Shown: positions 1 to 9,091, counted from the stretch's first letter. The stretch: DNA of 64,000 nt from CAITJF01 sp032654645 (GCA_032654645.1 JAULAW010000015.1:310001-374000); one strand, 5' to 3'. Notes: generated by a model from the letters alone, not told the origin. Program-made: numbers and translations.

Positions 1-1
1 G

Positions 2-481
2 AATAGTTCAACTTTTTCAAACCATGCGATTTACCAAGGTGCGCTAATTGATGGCAGCATATCCTATGGCGCTCTAACAGTTGGAGTCCTTGGGGGTTCT
101 GCTCAGGTGCAGCCTCCACCGAGTTACAATCTGTTCAATACTGTTGCTGGCTCGGCCTTTGGGTTAGGGGGAGTGGCGACTGCATCTGGTCTTTCTGGGT
201 GGACCGCCACGGGTTGGAATTTTCAGCTTGCGAGTTCGGCAGGCACTGCGTTTTCGTCGATGTCTTTCCCAAACAGCAATCTTATTACGAACCTTTCACT
301 TTATGACAGCGCTACATTCACCACAATTTTAAATGACGGCACTTACAATCATATGCTTTCTGGAAAACTTAGCTCAGTGACGCTTGCACCTGTTCCCGAA
401 CCCGAAACCTACGCCATGCTGCTGGCGGGTTTGGGCTTGCTGGGCTTTACGGCGCGCCGCAGAAAAGGCGCCGTTGCGTAA
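2..481 (+). CDS. PEP-CTERM sorting-domain protein (5' truncated by window edge)
   Basis: The reading frame is open from base 2 of the window, so the start codon and signal peptide lie outside. About 159 residues are visible, rich in Gly, Ser, Thr and Asn as in many exported exosortase substrates. The C-terminus carries a canonical PEP-CTERM tail: VPEPETYAMLLAGLGLLGF, then a basic end (TARRRKGAVA). In this family the motif plus hydrophobic helix is recognised by an exosortase that processes and exports the protein, usually to the exopolysaccharide-rich surface. No other domain is recognisable in the mature part. A GTG at 107 could be mistaken for a start, but upstream codons continue in frame without a stop. 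A hairpin terminator follows 24 bases downstream. The tail is almost the same as in the protein at 56871-57401. Confidence 0.85.
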   Translation, partial: NSSTFSNHAIYQGALIDGSISYGALTVGVLGGSAQVQPPPSYNLFNTVAGSAFGLGGVATASGLSGWTATGWNFQLASSAGTAFSSMSFPNSNLITNLSLYDSATFTTILNDGTYNHMLSGKLSSVTLAPVPEPETYAMLLAGLGLLGFTARRRKGAVA

Positions 482-504
482 TTCAGGTTTGTATGTAATC
501 CAGA

Positions 505-533
505 ACGGGGGCTTAGGCTCCCGTTTTATTTTA
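505..533 (+). terminator. Rho-independent terminator after the PEP-CTERM gene
   Basis: The arms AACGGGGGC (505-513) and GCTCCCGTT (518-526) pair over 9 bp with one G-U wobble around a 4-base loop. A T-rich tail, TTATTTT, follows directly. The position just after the stop at 481 fits transcription ending here. Confidence 0.75.
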
Positions 534-645
534 CGAACAAAGTTCTGTTTTTGCCGGGAGCGGAAATTCGCGTTTCCCGAAACCAGCCAGCGTAAGGCAA
601 GCCAGGGTTGCTCAGTAACTATAGGGTGCGGTAGCAACGCATGAA

Positions 646-1044
646 TCACCAAGCCCCACTCTTAAACTGCTCTATCTCGCGCCTATCCCGTTTGGTCGGC
701 CTTCCCGCATGGGCTGTTGGCTCTGGTTGCGCTTTTAACTCGATGGCGAGCGCTTCGCGCCGCAGGCGGCTTTCTTCTGTTTCCTTGTAGAGCTTCTGTG
801 CCTCGGCAGCGGGGCCGCGCCTGCCGGACAACGCCAGCACCTCTACCACATGCTGGTACGGCTCAAGACGAATGGCGAGCGTATCTCCTGCGGCGATCAA
901 TTTGGCAGGCTTGACGCGCGCGCCATTGACTTGCACCTTGCCGCACTCCACCGCAGCGGCGGCCAGGGAGCGCGTCTTGAAGAAGCGCGCAGCCCACAGC
1001 CATTTGTCGATGCGGAATTTTTCGGTATTGTTTTCTGCGTTCAT
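646..1044 (-). CDS. hslR: Hsp15-type S4-domain RNA-binding protein
   Basis: The 132-residue product matches the Hsp15 (HslR) family in length and layout. An S4 RNA-binding domain lies near the N-terminus (RIDKWLWAARFFKTRSLA, then VNG.RVKPAK). A basic C-terminal tail follows (GRPTKRDRREIEQFK). In E. coli Hsp15 binds stalled 50S subunits carrying nascent peptidyl-tRNA and helps recycle them after heat stress. The ATG at 1044 is preferred over an upstream in-frame TTG at 1071 because the S4 domain begins soon after it and the family has no extra leader. The ribosome binding site is weak. The gene points towards the PEP-CTERM terminator and no operon partner is evident. Confidence 0.88.
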   Translation of the reverse strand: MNAENNTEKFRIDKWLWAARFFKTRSLAAAAVECGKVQVNGARVKPAKLIAAGDTLAIRLEPYQHVVEVLALSGRRGPAAEAQKLYKETEESRLRREALAIELKAQPEPTAHAGRPTKRDRREIEQFKSGAW

Positions 1045-1145
1045 CTTGTTGCGCCCACAAACCCATTCCAATTTGCATTAAAAACACCAATAATCCTAAG
1101 CCTCAGTTAGAACATGCAATTTACAGGGGAAGCAATATGGGCGCA

Positions 1146-1240
1146 GCTTCTCCCTCTCCCCAACCCTCTCCCCGAGGGAGAGGGGCTTTGCTCCCTTCCC
1201 CCTCGGGGGGAAGGGCTGGGGATGAGGGTTTACCCTCTGT
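1146..1240. repeat. G/C-rich palindromic repeat (CCCTCTCC/GGAGAGGG type)
   Basis: Two adjacent hairpins, CCCTCTCC..GGAGAGGG and CCCTTCCCC..GGGGGAAGGG, stand in the gap between hslR and the tautomerase gene. The same sequence style recurs at 19852-19891 (inside gcvPB) and in the central part of the repeats at 57701-57763 and 62718-62780. It is a dispersed intergenic element with no coding content. Confidence 0.7.
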
Positions 1241-1299
1241 CGATCCATTTTCAACCGAGGTTTTCAGGATAATATTCTCCTTTCCAACAGGAGCACAAC

Positions 1300-1485
1300 A
1301 TGCCTTACGTCAACATCCGCATCGCCGGAAAACTTAGCCGCGAACAGCGCGCCAGGATTGCCGAAGAAATCACCGACACGCTGGAACGCATCGCACACAA
1401 ACCGAAAGCTTACACCTACATCGCCTTCGACGAGCTGCCGGACGAGAACTGGGCGATTGCCGGCAAGCTGCTGGATGAGGAATAA
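1300..1485 (+). CDS. 4-oxalocrotonate tautomerase family protein
   Basis: This is a short 61-residue protein of the tautomerase superfamily. After removal of the initiator Met it begins with Pro (MPYVNIRIAG), the catalytic general base of 4-oxalocrotonate tautomerases. The usual beta-alpha-beta layout follows (REQRARIAEEITDTLERI, then a second strand ending ENWAIAGKLL). The length equals that of 4-OT subunits, which act as hexamers. A good ribosome binding site (CAGGAG) lies 8 bases before the ATG. The physiological substrate cannot be deduced, since no aromatic meta-cleavage genes are nearby and many such proteins are orphans. The preceding spacer holds a G/C-rich repeat. Confidence 0.8.
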   Translation: MPYVNIRIAGKLSREQRARIAEEITDTLERIAHKPKAYTYIAFDELPDENWAIAGKLLDEE

Positions 1486-1541
1486 AGTTGCCCTGTATTG
1501 CGGTTTCGAACATAGCCAGCACCAGCTTGCTCAGCAATTGA

Positions 1542-1883
1542 TTACTTGCGCTTGATGCTGACGATCACCCACACCAATTCTTCCGGATTGGTTTTCCCCA
1601 GTTCAAACTGTACTGCGTCGTCTTGCTTGAGGCCATCCAGCAGCGAAGCTTTCGCTACGCTGAAGTCCATCAACATGGCCGACCAGCCGAGCGATTTGAT
1701 CGGCTCGTGCGCCAGCTTAATACGCAATTTTGCACGATCCACGGACACTACCTTGCCCGTGCCTTGATGGCTGGACTGTTCGGATTTTTTCTGCGCCTCC
1801 ATATCCACCATCGGCTGTGCAGCCAGCGGCAGTGACGTCGCACCAACCAACAACAAGGCGATTATTCCAATCCATTTTTTCAT
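1542..1883 (-). CDS. cusF: CusF-like periplasmic copper/silver-binding protein
   Basis: The 113-residue precursor has a clear signal peptide (MKKWIGIIALLLVGATSLPLAAQ). The mature part is a CusF-type small barrel. The four Cu(I)/Ag(I) ligands of E. coli CusF have counterparts: His59 in AHEPI, Trp67 in LGWSAM, and Met70 and Met72 in AMLMDF. CusF hands metal to the periplasmic adaptor CusB of the efflux pump. It is the last gene of the minus-strand operon, 74 bases after cusA. The ATG at 1883 is chosen over a frame extension to 1931 because the signal peptide starts there and GAAAGGA stands 6 bases upstream. A second CusF-like domain is fused to the adaptor at 5091-6704. Confidence 0.85.
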   Translation of the reverse strand: MKKWIGIIALLLVGATSLPLAAQPMVDMEAQKKSEQSSHQGTGKVVSVDRAKLRIKLAHEPIKSLGWSAMLMDFSVAKASLLDGLKQDDAVQFELGKTNPEELVWVIVSIKRK

Positions 1884-1957
1884 TACATTTTCCTTTCGTT
1901 GTTTTACCGGACATTTCCAATGATGCTTCAACTACTGACCGTTTACAGTCAGAATTC

Positions 1958-4900
1958 CTACGGCTTGCGCAACCCTATTTCCTTCACCAGCGCATAAATG
2001 GCCGGGATCACCACCAGCGTCAATATTGTCGAGGAAATCATGCCGCCTACCATTGGCGCCGCAATGCGGCGCATGACCTCAGAGCCGGTGCCGGTTCCCC
2101 ACATGATCGGCAACAGGCCGGCCATGATCGCCACCACCGTCATCATCTTTGGCCGAACCCGTTCGACGGCACCTTCCATGACCGCCGCGTAGAGATCGCC
2201 AGGTGTTGGCTCCTGCCCATCAGCTTTGCGTTTTGCCTTGATCTTCTCCCATGCGTGCTCCAGATAGATCAGCATCACCACGCCGGTTTCAGCAGCCACC
2301 CCGGCCAGCGCGATGAAGCCCACCGCGACCGCAACCGACAGGTTGTAGCCGAGCAGCCATAGCAGCCACACCCCGCCGACCAGCGCGAACGGCACCGACA
2401 ACATCACGATCATTGCTTCCGTCACGCGCATGAAGTTGAGGTAGAGCAACACGAAGATGATCAGCAGGGTGATCGGTATGACGATCTTCATCTTGGCGGC
2501 GGCGCGCTCCATGTATTCAAACTGCCCGCTCCATGTCGCGTAGTAACCGGGTGGGAATTTCACTTTTTCTGATACCGCCTTGCGGGCGTCCGCCACATAC
2601 GAACCAATGTCCCGGTCGCGAATGTCCACAAAAATATAAGCCGACAACAGCGCGTTCTCGGTGCGGATGGCAGGCGCTCCCTTGACTACTTCCACCTTGG
2701 CAAGTTGCCCGAGCGGGATCATCGCCCCGACCCCATTGCCCTGCATCGGGGTCGGCACCAGCACTTCGCGCGCAATCAGCTCAGGACTGCTGCGCAACTC
2801 GCGCGGGTAGCGGACGATCACACCGAAGCGTTCGCGCCCCTCCACCGTGGTGGTCACCATCTCGCCGCCGAGTGCGGTGGAGATGACGTCCTGCAGCTCG
2901 CCGACCGCCAGCCCGTAGCGCGCAAGCGCTTCCCGATCCGGCTCAATATCGAGGTAAAAGCCGCCGGTAATGCGCTCGGCAAAGGCGCTAGTGGTGCCCG
3001 GAACATTCTTGACCGCTGCTTCGATGTCCTTGGCCACACGCTCTATCCCGTCCAGATCCTTGCCATACACCTTGATGCCGATCGGCGTGCGGATACCGGT
3101 AGCAAGCATGTCGAGGCGCGCCTTGATCGGCATGGTCCACGAGTTTGCCATGCCCGGAAATTGCAGTGCCTTGTCCATTTCCGCGATCAACTTATCCAGG
3201 GTCATGCCGGTTCGCCACTCAGCCTCCGGCTTGAGATTGATCACTGTCTCGAACATTTCCGGCGGAGCCGGATCGGTGGCCGTCTGCGCGCGTCCCGCCT
3301 TGCCATACACGGAGGCGACTTCGGGGAAACTCTTGATGATCTTGTCCTGGGTTTGCAACAGTTCCGCCGCCTTGGTGATGGACATCGCTGGCAGCGAAGC
3401 AGGCATGTACAGCAGTGTGCCCTCGTTGAGGGTCGGCATGAACTCGGAACCTAGCCTTGTCGCCGGATAAATGGAAATACCCAACACTACCAGCGCAGCG
3501 ACGATGGTCGCTTTCTTCCAGCGCATTACCGCTGCGATGATCGGGCGATAAGCCCAGATCAAAAAGCGGTTCAGCGGGTTCTTCGCCTCCGGCATGATTT
3601 TGCCGCGAATGAACAGCATCATCAGCACCGGAACCAGTGTGATGGACAGCAACGCAGCGCCCGCCATGGAGAAGGTCTTGGTAAATGCGAGCGGGGCAAA
3701 CATCCGCCCTTCCTGCGCCTCCAGCGTGAACACCGGCAGGAACGAGACGGTGATGATGAGCAGCGAGAAGAACAGCGCCGGGCCGACTTCCTTGCACGCC
3801 ACCAGCATGGCTTCAAAGCGCGACTCGCCCTCCTTGAGCCGCTCAAGATGTTTGTGCGCGTTCTCGATCATCACGATGGCCGCATCCACCATCGCGCCGA
3901 TGGCAATCGCAATTCCGCCCAGACTCATGATGTTGGAATTCATCCCCAGCGTGCGCATGGCAATGAGTGCAATCAGCACGCCGACGGGCAGCATCACGAT
4001 GGCGACCAGCGCACTGCGCACATGCATCAGAAACACCATGCACACCAGCGCGACGATAATGCTTTCCTCCAGCAATGTGCGTTTCAAGGTTGCGATGGCG
4101 CGGTTGATCAGATCGGAACGGTCATATACCGCCTGAATAGTCACGCCTTCCGGCAAACCGGGAGCGATTTCGGCGATTTTGGCCTTGACGTTGCGGATCA
4201 CCTCCAGCGCGTTCTGCCCGTAGCGCGCCATGACGATACCGGACACCACTTCGCCCTCGCCGTTCAGTTCGGTCAGTCCGCGCCGCTCGTCCGGGCCGAG
4301 TTCAACACGCGCGATGTCGCGTATCAGCACCGGTGTTCCTTTCTCCGCCTTGACCACCAGATTCTCGATGTCGCCCGCGCCGCGCAGATAACCCTTGCCG
4401 CGCACCATGTACTCGGTCTCGGCCATTTCCACCACGCGCCCGCCCACATCGCGATTGGACTCGCGGATCACCTGCACCACCTTCATCAGGGGAATACCAT
4501 AGGCGCGCAGCTTCACCGGATCCACCGTCACCTGATAAACCTGCACGAAGCCACCGACGGAAGCGACTTCCGATACCCCGTGCGCCTTGGTAAGCTGATA
4601 ACGCAGGAACCAATCTTGGATGGTGCGCAGTTCGGCCAGCGTCTTGTTCACGCCGATCACCGCGTACTCGTACACCCAGCCGACACCCGTCGCATCCGGG
4701 CCGATTTGCGGCGTAACGCCCTTGGGCAATTTGCCCGAAGCGAAGTTAAGGTACTCCAGCACCCGTGAGCGCGCCCAATAGAGGTCGGTGCCGTCCTCGA
4801 AAATGACATACACAAAAGATGCGCCGAACACCGAAAAACCGCGCACCACCTTGGATTTCGGCACTGAAATCATGGAAGTGGTCAGCGGGTAGGTGACTTG

Positions 4901-5089
4901 ATCTTCCACCACTTGCGGCGCCTGGCCTGGGTATTCGGTAAAGACGATCACCTGCACATCGGACAAATCGGGCAGCGCGTCCAACGGGGTTTTAACCACC
5001 GCATAAATGCCCGCCAGCGTGATGAACAGCGTGGCGAGGATCACCAGAAAACGATTGCGCGCCGACCAGTCGATGATGGTGTTTAGCAT
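1958..5089 (-). CDS. cusA: Heavy-metal RND efflux pump, CusA (Cu+/Ag+) type
   Basis: The 1043-residue inner-membrane RND transporter has the family's full length and 12-helix layout with two large periplasmic loops. The TM4 signature around residue 400 reads MVDAAIVMIENAHK, the version found in monovalent Cu(I)/Ag(I) pumps; CzcA-like divalent-metal pumps carry an extra acidic residue upstream. The Asp and Glu in this motif belong to the proton relay. The neighbours support the copper/silver assignment: adaptor, outer-membrane channel, CusF and a DUF411 protein. The start lies one base after the cusB stop (5091), so translation is probably coupled. The protein drives proton-coupled export of metal from periplasm or cytoplasm through CusB and CusC. 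Confidence 0.92.
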   Translation of the reverse strand: MLNTIIDWSARNRFLVILATLFITLAGIYAVVKTPLDALPDLSDVQVIVFTEYPGQAPQVVEDQVTYPLTTSMISVPKSKVVRGFSVFGASFVYVIFEDGTDLYWARSRVLEYLNFASGKLPKGVTPQIGPDATGVGWVYEYAVIGVNKTLAELRTIQDWFLRYQLTKAHGVSEVASVGGFVQVYQVTVDPVKLRAYGIPLMKVVQVIRESNRDVGGRVVEMAETEYMVRGKGYLRGAGDIENLVVKAEKGTPVLIRDIARVELGPDERRGLTELNGEGEVVSGIVMARYGQNALEVIRNVKAKIAEIAPGLPEGVTIQAVYDRSDLINRAIATLKRTLLEESIIVALVCMVFLMHVRSALVAIVMLPVGVLIALIAMRTLGMNSNIMSLGGIAIAIGAMVDAAIVMIENAHKHLERLKEGESRFEAMLVACKEVGPALFFSLLIITVSFLPVFTLEAQEGRMFAPLAFTKTFSMAGAALLSITLVPVLMMLFIRGKIMPEAKNPLNRFLIWAYRPIIAAVMRWKKATIVAALVVLGISIYPATRLGSEFMPTLNEGTLLYMPASLPAMSITKAAELLQTQDKIIKSFPEVASVYGKAGRAQTATDPAPPEMFETVINLKPEAEWRTGMTLDKLIAEMDKALQFPGMANSWTMPIKARLDMLATGIRTPIGIKVYGKDLDGIERVAKDIEAAVKNVPGTTSAFAERITGGFYLDIEPDREALARYGLAVGELQDVISTALGGEMVTTTVEGRERFGVIVRYPRELRSSPELIAREVLVPTPMQGNGVGAMIPLGQLAKVEVVKGAPAIRTENALLSAYIFVDIRDRDIGSYVADARKAVSEKVKFPPGYYATWSGQFEYMERAAAKMKIVIPITLLIIFVLLYLNFMRVTEAMIVMLSVPFALVGGVWLLWLLGYNLSVAVAVGFIALAGVAAETGVVMLIYLEHAWEKIKAKRKADGQEPTPGDLYAAVMEGAVERVRPKMMTVVAIMAGLLPIMWGTGTGSEVMRRIAAPMVGGMISSTILTLVVIPAIYALVKEIGLRKP

Positions 5090-5090
5090 G

Positions 5091-6704
5091 TCAGTGCCCC
5101 GCGTGTGGGTTGCCGGAAGGCGCAGCCGCCTTGGCTTGCAGTTTGGTAATCACCCATTCGCCGGGCTTGCGCTCGACGATTTCAAAGGTGATGGCGGTGC
5201 CGGGTTGAATGCCTGTCACCAGCGATGGGTTAGCCAGCGCGAGATCCATGGTCATCCCCGGCCAGCCCAGCATCTTGATCTGGCTGTGCGTAACGTTGAC
5301 CGTCCCATCTGTATTGAGGGTATTCAACGTGCCTTCTGTCTGATACCCAACTGCGGTTGACTTCGGTTGCGCTGCGGCGCCTTTCGCATCTGATGCCCCG
5401 CCGCCATGCGCGTGCCCGAGCCCGCCGAGCGCTGCCTTGAGATTGCTCTCGGCATCAATCAGGAAGTTGGCCGCCACGACCACGCGTTCTCCTTCCGCAA
5501 CCCCATTCAACACTTCGACATAATTGTCGCTACGGTTGCCCAGCCTGACCTCACGCGGCTCAAAACGCCCTTCTGCCAGTTGCACCAGCACAATCTGGCG
5601 TGTGCCGCTGTCAATCACCGAAGAAGCCGGCACGGTCAGCACCTTGCCTTTGCCGGTTACCAAAATTTCTACCTGTGCAAACATGGCGGGCTTGAGCAAT
5701 CCATGCGGGTTGGCGATTTCCAGCCTCACCGTGACCGTGCGTGTTTCTGGCTTCAAGGTCGGATAGATGTAAGTGATCGTGCCTTCAAATTCCTTGTCGG
5801 TGTATGCACTGATCTTCACCCTGGCCTTGGCGCCCGTCCTTACCATGGCGATGTCCTGCTCGAAAACGTCGGCCATCACCCATACCGAAGAAAGATCGGC
5901 AATCTGATACAGCATTTCACCGGGCATAAAGCGCATCCCCTCAAATGCTTTCTTCTCCAGCACGATGCCATTCACCGGTGTATGAAAGGCATTAAAGGTC
6001 AGGCTGCGCCTGGTCGTCCCGGATTCGGTCAGCTCTTTCACCTGCTGCTCGGAAATATCCCAGTTCTTGAGGCGCTGCAGGCTGGACTCGGCAAGTTGCT
6101 GCATGCTCTTTCTGGTATCGCCGTCCGCATCTTTCAATGCCGCGACACCTTGCATGGCAATCGCGTACTCGCGCTGCGCCGACACCAATTCCGGGCTATA
6201 TACATCGAACAGCGCCTGCCCTTTCTTTACCGGCTCCCCGGTGGTCTTCACATGCAGCTTTTCTATCCAACCCTCAAACTTGGGAGCGATGTTGTGGATA
6301 TTCCGCTCGATGACTTCCACCCTGCCCACGACGCGTATCGTTTTATCCAGCGCGCGTTTACCGACATGCTCGGTTTTCACCCCCAGCTTCTGCACCTTCT
6401 CGACGCTGATGCTTACCTGTCCTGTGCCTGTCGAAGCAGTTTGCTTACCACTGCCCGCATCCTCCCCTCCTTCGTACACCGGAACGTAGTCCATGCCCAT
6501 CGGGTCTTTCTTGGGCACGGGTGACGTATCCGCCAAGCCCATCGGGTTGCGGTAATGCAAAATTTTCCGTTCTGCCTTTGCGGTCGTTGTAGAAACCGGC
6601 GCAGTCGGCGCTTGGATAGCCGTGCGTGTGCCGAACCAATACCCGGCTGCGCCTACACCCATCAAGGTTGCCGCGCCTATCATTATTCTTGCAATCGGTT
6701 TCAT
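5091..6704 (-). CDS. cusB: CusB-type membrane fusion protein with fused C-terminal CusF-like domain
   Basis: This 537-residue periplasmic adaptor links the RND pump to the outer-membrane channel. Residues 1-30 form a signal/anchor helix. Residues 51-78 form a small heavy-metal-binding module (YRNPMG..DPMGMDYVPVY). Barrel-sandwich, hairpin and beta-barrel regions typical of HlyD/CusB proteins follow. Residues about 450-525 form an additional CusF-like domain with His, Trp, Met, Met in the ligand pattern (THSQIKMLGWPGMTM). The last residues are HAGH. E. coli CusB lacks this appended chaperone domain and is about 130 residues shorter. The ATG overlaps the last four bases of cusC (ATGA), so the two are translationally coupled. 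Confidence 0.9.
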   Translation of the reverse strand: MKPIARIMIGAATLMGVGAAGYWFGTRTAIQAPTAPVSTTTAKAERKILHYRNPMGLADTSPVPKKDPMGMDYVPVYEGGEDAGSGKQTASTGTGQVSISVEKVQKLGVKTEHVGKRALDKTIRVVGRVEVIERNIHNIAPKFEGWIEKLHVKTTGEPVKKGQALFDVYSPELVSAQREYAIAMQGVAALKDADGDTRKSMQQLAESSLQRLKNWDISEQQVKELTESGTTRRSLTFNAFHTPVNGIVLEKKAFEGMRFMPGEMLYQIADLSSVWVMADVFEQDIAMVRTGAKARVKISAYTDKEFEGTITYIYPTLKPETRTVTVRLEIANPHGLLKPAMFAQVEILVTGKGKVLTVPASSVIDSGTRQIVLVQLAEGRFEPREVRLGNRSDNYVEVLNGVAEGERVVVAANFLIDAESNLKAALGGLGHAHGGGASDAKGAAAQPKSTAVGYQTEGTLNTLNTDGTVNVTHSQIKMLGWPGMTMDLALANPSLVTGIQPGTAITFEIVERKPGEWVITKLQAKAAAPSGNPHAGH

Positions 6705-7981
6705 AGGTCTTCTCCCAACAATCGTTCAATCTCAGCCAGACGCATCTGCGCGTCCGTCTGGGCTTTTATTATTTCCAGCTTGGCATTCAGGATTTGGCGT
6801 GCCGCATCCAACAGCGTCGCAAAATCCACCCTGCCGATCTGATAGCCGGCTAACGCGGATTCAAAGGTGACATTCGCTTGCGGCAACAGGCCGCTGGAGC
6901 TCAGCGATTCGGTGCGCTGTGCTGCATCAAGGCCGGACAGGTTTTCGGCCAACACAGACAGAATGCGGTTGGCGGTTGCTTCCTTGCGTGATTTTGCTGC
7001 CGCCAGCATGGCCTCGGATTCGCGCTCCTGCGAACGGCGTGTCTCCTGCTGCAACGGAATATTGAGTTCGACCATCAAGCCCCACTCGCGCACCGCAGTG
7101 CCTGACTGGGTCGGAGAAATACCCAGCGCAAAATCCGGATACCGATTTTTGTAAGCAAGCTCGCGATTTTTTTCAGCCGCACCGATACCCGCCTCGTCCA
7201 CAAACAAATCCGGGTTGTGTTCGCGAATGCGATTTTCCAGCGCCGCATGGTTTCCCAGGCTGGCTGCTGCGGGAATGTTGCGCAAGCCTTGCGCAGCGGC
7301 AAGCGGCATGGTCGCCGGACGCGACAACAAAGCATTCAGCCGTGCCTCGACTTGCCGCTTGGTGCTGTCCAGCATGACCAGCTCGGTTTTCATTACCGTT
7401 TGTTCCACTTGCGCGCGCACCGCATCTTGCTGCGCGGCAAGCCCGTTGGCATAACGCACCTGTGCCACTTTCCCCATCTGCGCTACCAGGTCGAGCAGGT
7501 CGCGGGTGATTTTCTGGCTGCCCGCAACGTAGAAATGCTGTGCGTAAGCCGACTTGATTTGCATTGACAATTCCGCCCAGGTTGCGGCGGTTCGCCCCCG
7601 CGCTTGGCCTGCCACAGCCCCGGCTGCTTCCCGCTTCAAATCGCGCTTGCCAAACCACGGCACGCTCTGCATCAACGTATAGCGCGTGCTGCCCACCTGC
7701 GACGGGAACAGGCTGGGGCTCTTGTCCATGCCGTTGTTGGTGATGTCCATCAACTCGGTGCGTAATACCGGATCGGGCAATGCTGCGGCAGGGTGAACGC
7801 GCTGTACAGCAGCATCCGCCTCGTAGCGCATCGCCGCGAACTCGGGATTGTGCTCGCGCGCATAGTCGAGCAACCCGGCGAGATTGGAACCCAACAAGGG
7901 ATCATCAACTGCATAAGCAGACAACAGCCATGCCCCCATTAATCCGCATGCAGTTAACCTGGCAATAATTCGCATCTTCAT
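6701..7981 (-). CDS. cusC: Outer-membrane efflux channel, TolC/CusC family
   Basis: The 426-residue protein carries two outer-membrane efflux protein repeats, rich in Ala, Gln, Arg and Glu and helical (for example ARGRTAATWAELSMQIKSAY and LLDAARQILNAKLEIIKA). It has an N-terminal signal peptide ending near AYA. It would form the trimeric outer-membrane duct of the tripartite pump. An LTAC stretch at residues 9-12 resembles a lipobox but leaves too short a signal sequence, so I treat it as non-lipidated. It lies 30 bases after the DUF411 gene and overlaps cusB by four bases. The CusC assignment rests mainly on operon context, because channel sequences diverge quickly. Confidence 0.85.
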   Translation of the reverse strand: MKMRIIARLTACGLMGAWLLSAYAVDDPLLGSNLAGLLDYAREHNPEFAAMRYEADAAVQRVHPAAALPDPVLRTELMDITNNGMDKSPSLFPSQVGSTRYTLMQSVPWFGKRDLKREAAGAVAGQARGRTAATWAELSMQIKSAYAQHFYVAGSQKITRDLLDLVAQMGKVAQVRYANGLAAQQDAVRAQVEQTVMKTELVMLDSTKRQVEARLNALLSRPATMPLAAAQGLRNIPAAASLGNHAALENRIREHNPDLFVDEAGIGAAEKNRELAYKNRYPDFALGISPTQSGTAVREWGLMVELNIPLQQETRRSQERESEAMLAAAKSRKEATANRILSVLAENLSGLDAAQRTESLSSSGLLPQANVTFESALAGYQIGRVDFATLLDAARQILNAKLEIIKAQTDAQMRLAEIERLLGEDL

Positions 7982-8011
7982 GATTCACCCCTTGGGGTTA
8001 GTTGTGCCCGT

Positions 8012-8494
8012 TCAATGATGCGCAAAAACCGTCGCGTTACCATCCGGTGTAACCAGCAAAGTGTCATAGGGGACGCTACGCTCGCCTTCCATGCCGGGTG
8101 ATCCAGGTGGCATGGAAGGCACAGCCAGACCGATGGCCTTGGGATGTTTTTTGAGCAATTGCTTGATGTCCGCTGCAGGCACATGCCCTTCAACCAGATA
8201 TTCCCCAACCTTGGCGGTATGACATGAGCCATAACGATTGGGCATGCCCAGTTTCTTGCGTGCCGCAGGCACATCGTCCACATCATGCAAAATGACCGTA
8301 AAACCATTCTTTTGCAGATGTTCTGCCCAAGCCTTGCAGCAGCCGCAATCCGGGCTTTTATACACATCCACAGAAGGCAGGGGCTGCGCCATACTGGGCC
8401 ACGCCGCAATCAGGGCGGCACACAGCGCCAGGTTGCGCAAAGTAATATGAGTTGGTAAATAAGTTTTAACGAAATTCGCTTTGCTCGTGTTCAT
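8012..8494 (-). CDS. DUF411 (CGCC-motif) metal-associated exported protein
   Basis: The 160-residue protein has an N-terminal hydrophobic export signal (LALCAALIAAWPSMAQP) and the DUF411 hallmark near residue 54 (YKSPDCGCCKAWAEHL). Further features are a YGSCHT motif and a C-terminal segment, GLAVPSMPPGSPGME. DUF411 proteins are repeatedly found with copper and silver resistance genes, and the CxCC cluster is a plausible soft-metal site. The biochemical role is not established. The ATG at 8494 has GAGGA 8 bases upstream; an in-frame TTG at 8509 lacks such a site. The gene sits between the His-rich gene and cusC in the same orientation, so it is probably part of the efflux operon. Confidence 0.82.
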   Translation of the reverse strand: MNTSKANFVKTYLPTHITLRNLALCAALIAAWPSMAQPLPSVDVYKSPDCGCCKAWAEHLQKNGFTVILHDVDDVPAARKKLGMPNRYGSCHTAKVGEYLVEGHVPAADIKQLLKKHPKAIGLAVPSMPPGSPGMEGERSVPYDTLLVTPDGNATVFAHH

Positions 8495-8622
8495 GATCCG
8501 AATCCTCAAATGAAATGAGTGGGAAGCTGGCAGTCACACGTGACTACCAAACAATTCGGGACGAGAATCCTTATGCCAAAGAAACTGGCGGGAATAAAAC
8601 GAAGTAAGTGGCTCGCCCCGTA

Positions 8623-9036
8623 TCAGGCGCGGGTAATCGGGGGAGGGTCAAACAGGGGCAGGGTAAGCGTGCGGGGTGCGTCGAGATAGGGAGCAAATTT
8701 ACTGTCAGCCTGTTGCGCCGCAACAATCAGCGAAACCGAACCAGCAACGTATCCGCAGCACGCCAGATGACAGATGGCATGATCCTTACAGGAAGAATTT
8801 TGCTGGTCGTGATTGCTGGAGGATAGATCGGAATTCGCCGCAAGATGCGCTTGATGCATATGCTGATGCGGGGCTGATGCCTGGTGCGAGTGATGCCCGT
8901 TTTGCTGCTGCGGCACAGTATGGCAACTTCCACCTTTCGAATGCATGGCAATGGACTCGGCCAGCGCATTGCCGCCGAACAGCGGCAACCAGATGGCCAT
9001 AATCACTGCAATAAATTTTCTGATAGGGTAAAACAT
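8623..9036 (-). CDS. His/Cys-rich exported protein at the head of the metal operon
   Basis: The 137-residue precursor has a signal peptide (MFYPIRKFIAVIMAIWLPLF..ALAES). The mature region has many His residues (GHHSHQ, HQHMHQAH) followed by a Cys cluster (CKDHAICHLACCG). A Pro-rich end follows (LFDPPPITRA). This layout resembles CzcI/DUF2946-type small periplasmic proteins that accompany heavy-metal efflux operons, but I cannot name the family with certainty. A role in periplasmic copper or silver buffering is inferred. The ATG at 9036 is chosen because the signal peptide starts there; upstream in-frame codons run into the insertion sequence whose end lies about 55 bases away. That insertion may have displaced the native promoter. 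Confidence 0.7.
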   Translation of the reverse strand: MFYPIRKFIAVIMAIWLPLFGGNALAESIAMHSKGGSCHTVPQQQNGHHSHQASAPHQHMHQAHLAANSDLSSSNHDQQNSSCKDHAICHLACCGYVAGSVSLIVAAQQADSKFAPYLDAPRTLTLPLFDPPPITRA

Positions 9037-9091
9037 GCGCACAGACTGGCAAAATTTGCCTGATATGTCAAGGCTTAGCCTTATCCAATGT

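Noticed and set aside
3848..4768. A 306-codon plus-strand frame opposite cusA
   Set aside because: It is His/Arg/Ala-rich antisense of a conserved RND pump gene.
7940..7981. Lipobox (LTAC) in the outer-membrane channel protein
   Set aside because: The cysteine is at residue 12, before the hydrophobic core of the signal peptide, so lipoprotein processing is unlikely.
7978..8409. Frame on the minus strand overlapping the DUF411 gene and touching cusC
   Set aside because: The alternative frame lacks a signal peptide and conserved motifs, whereas the DUF411 frame has both.
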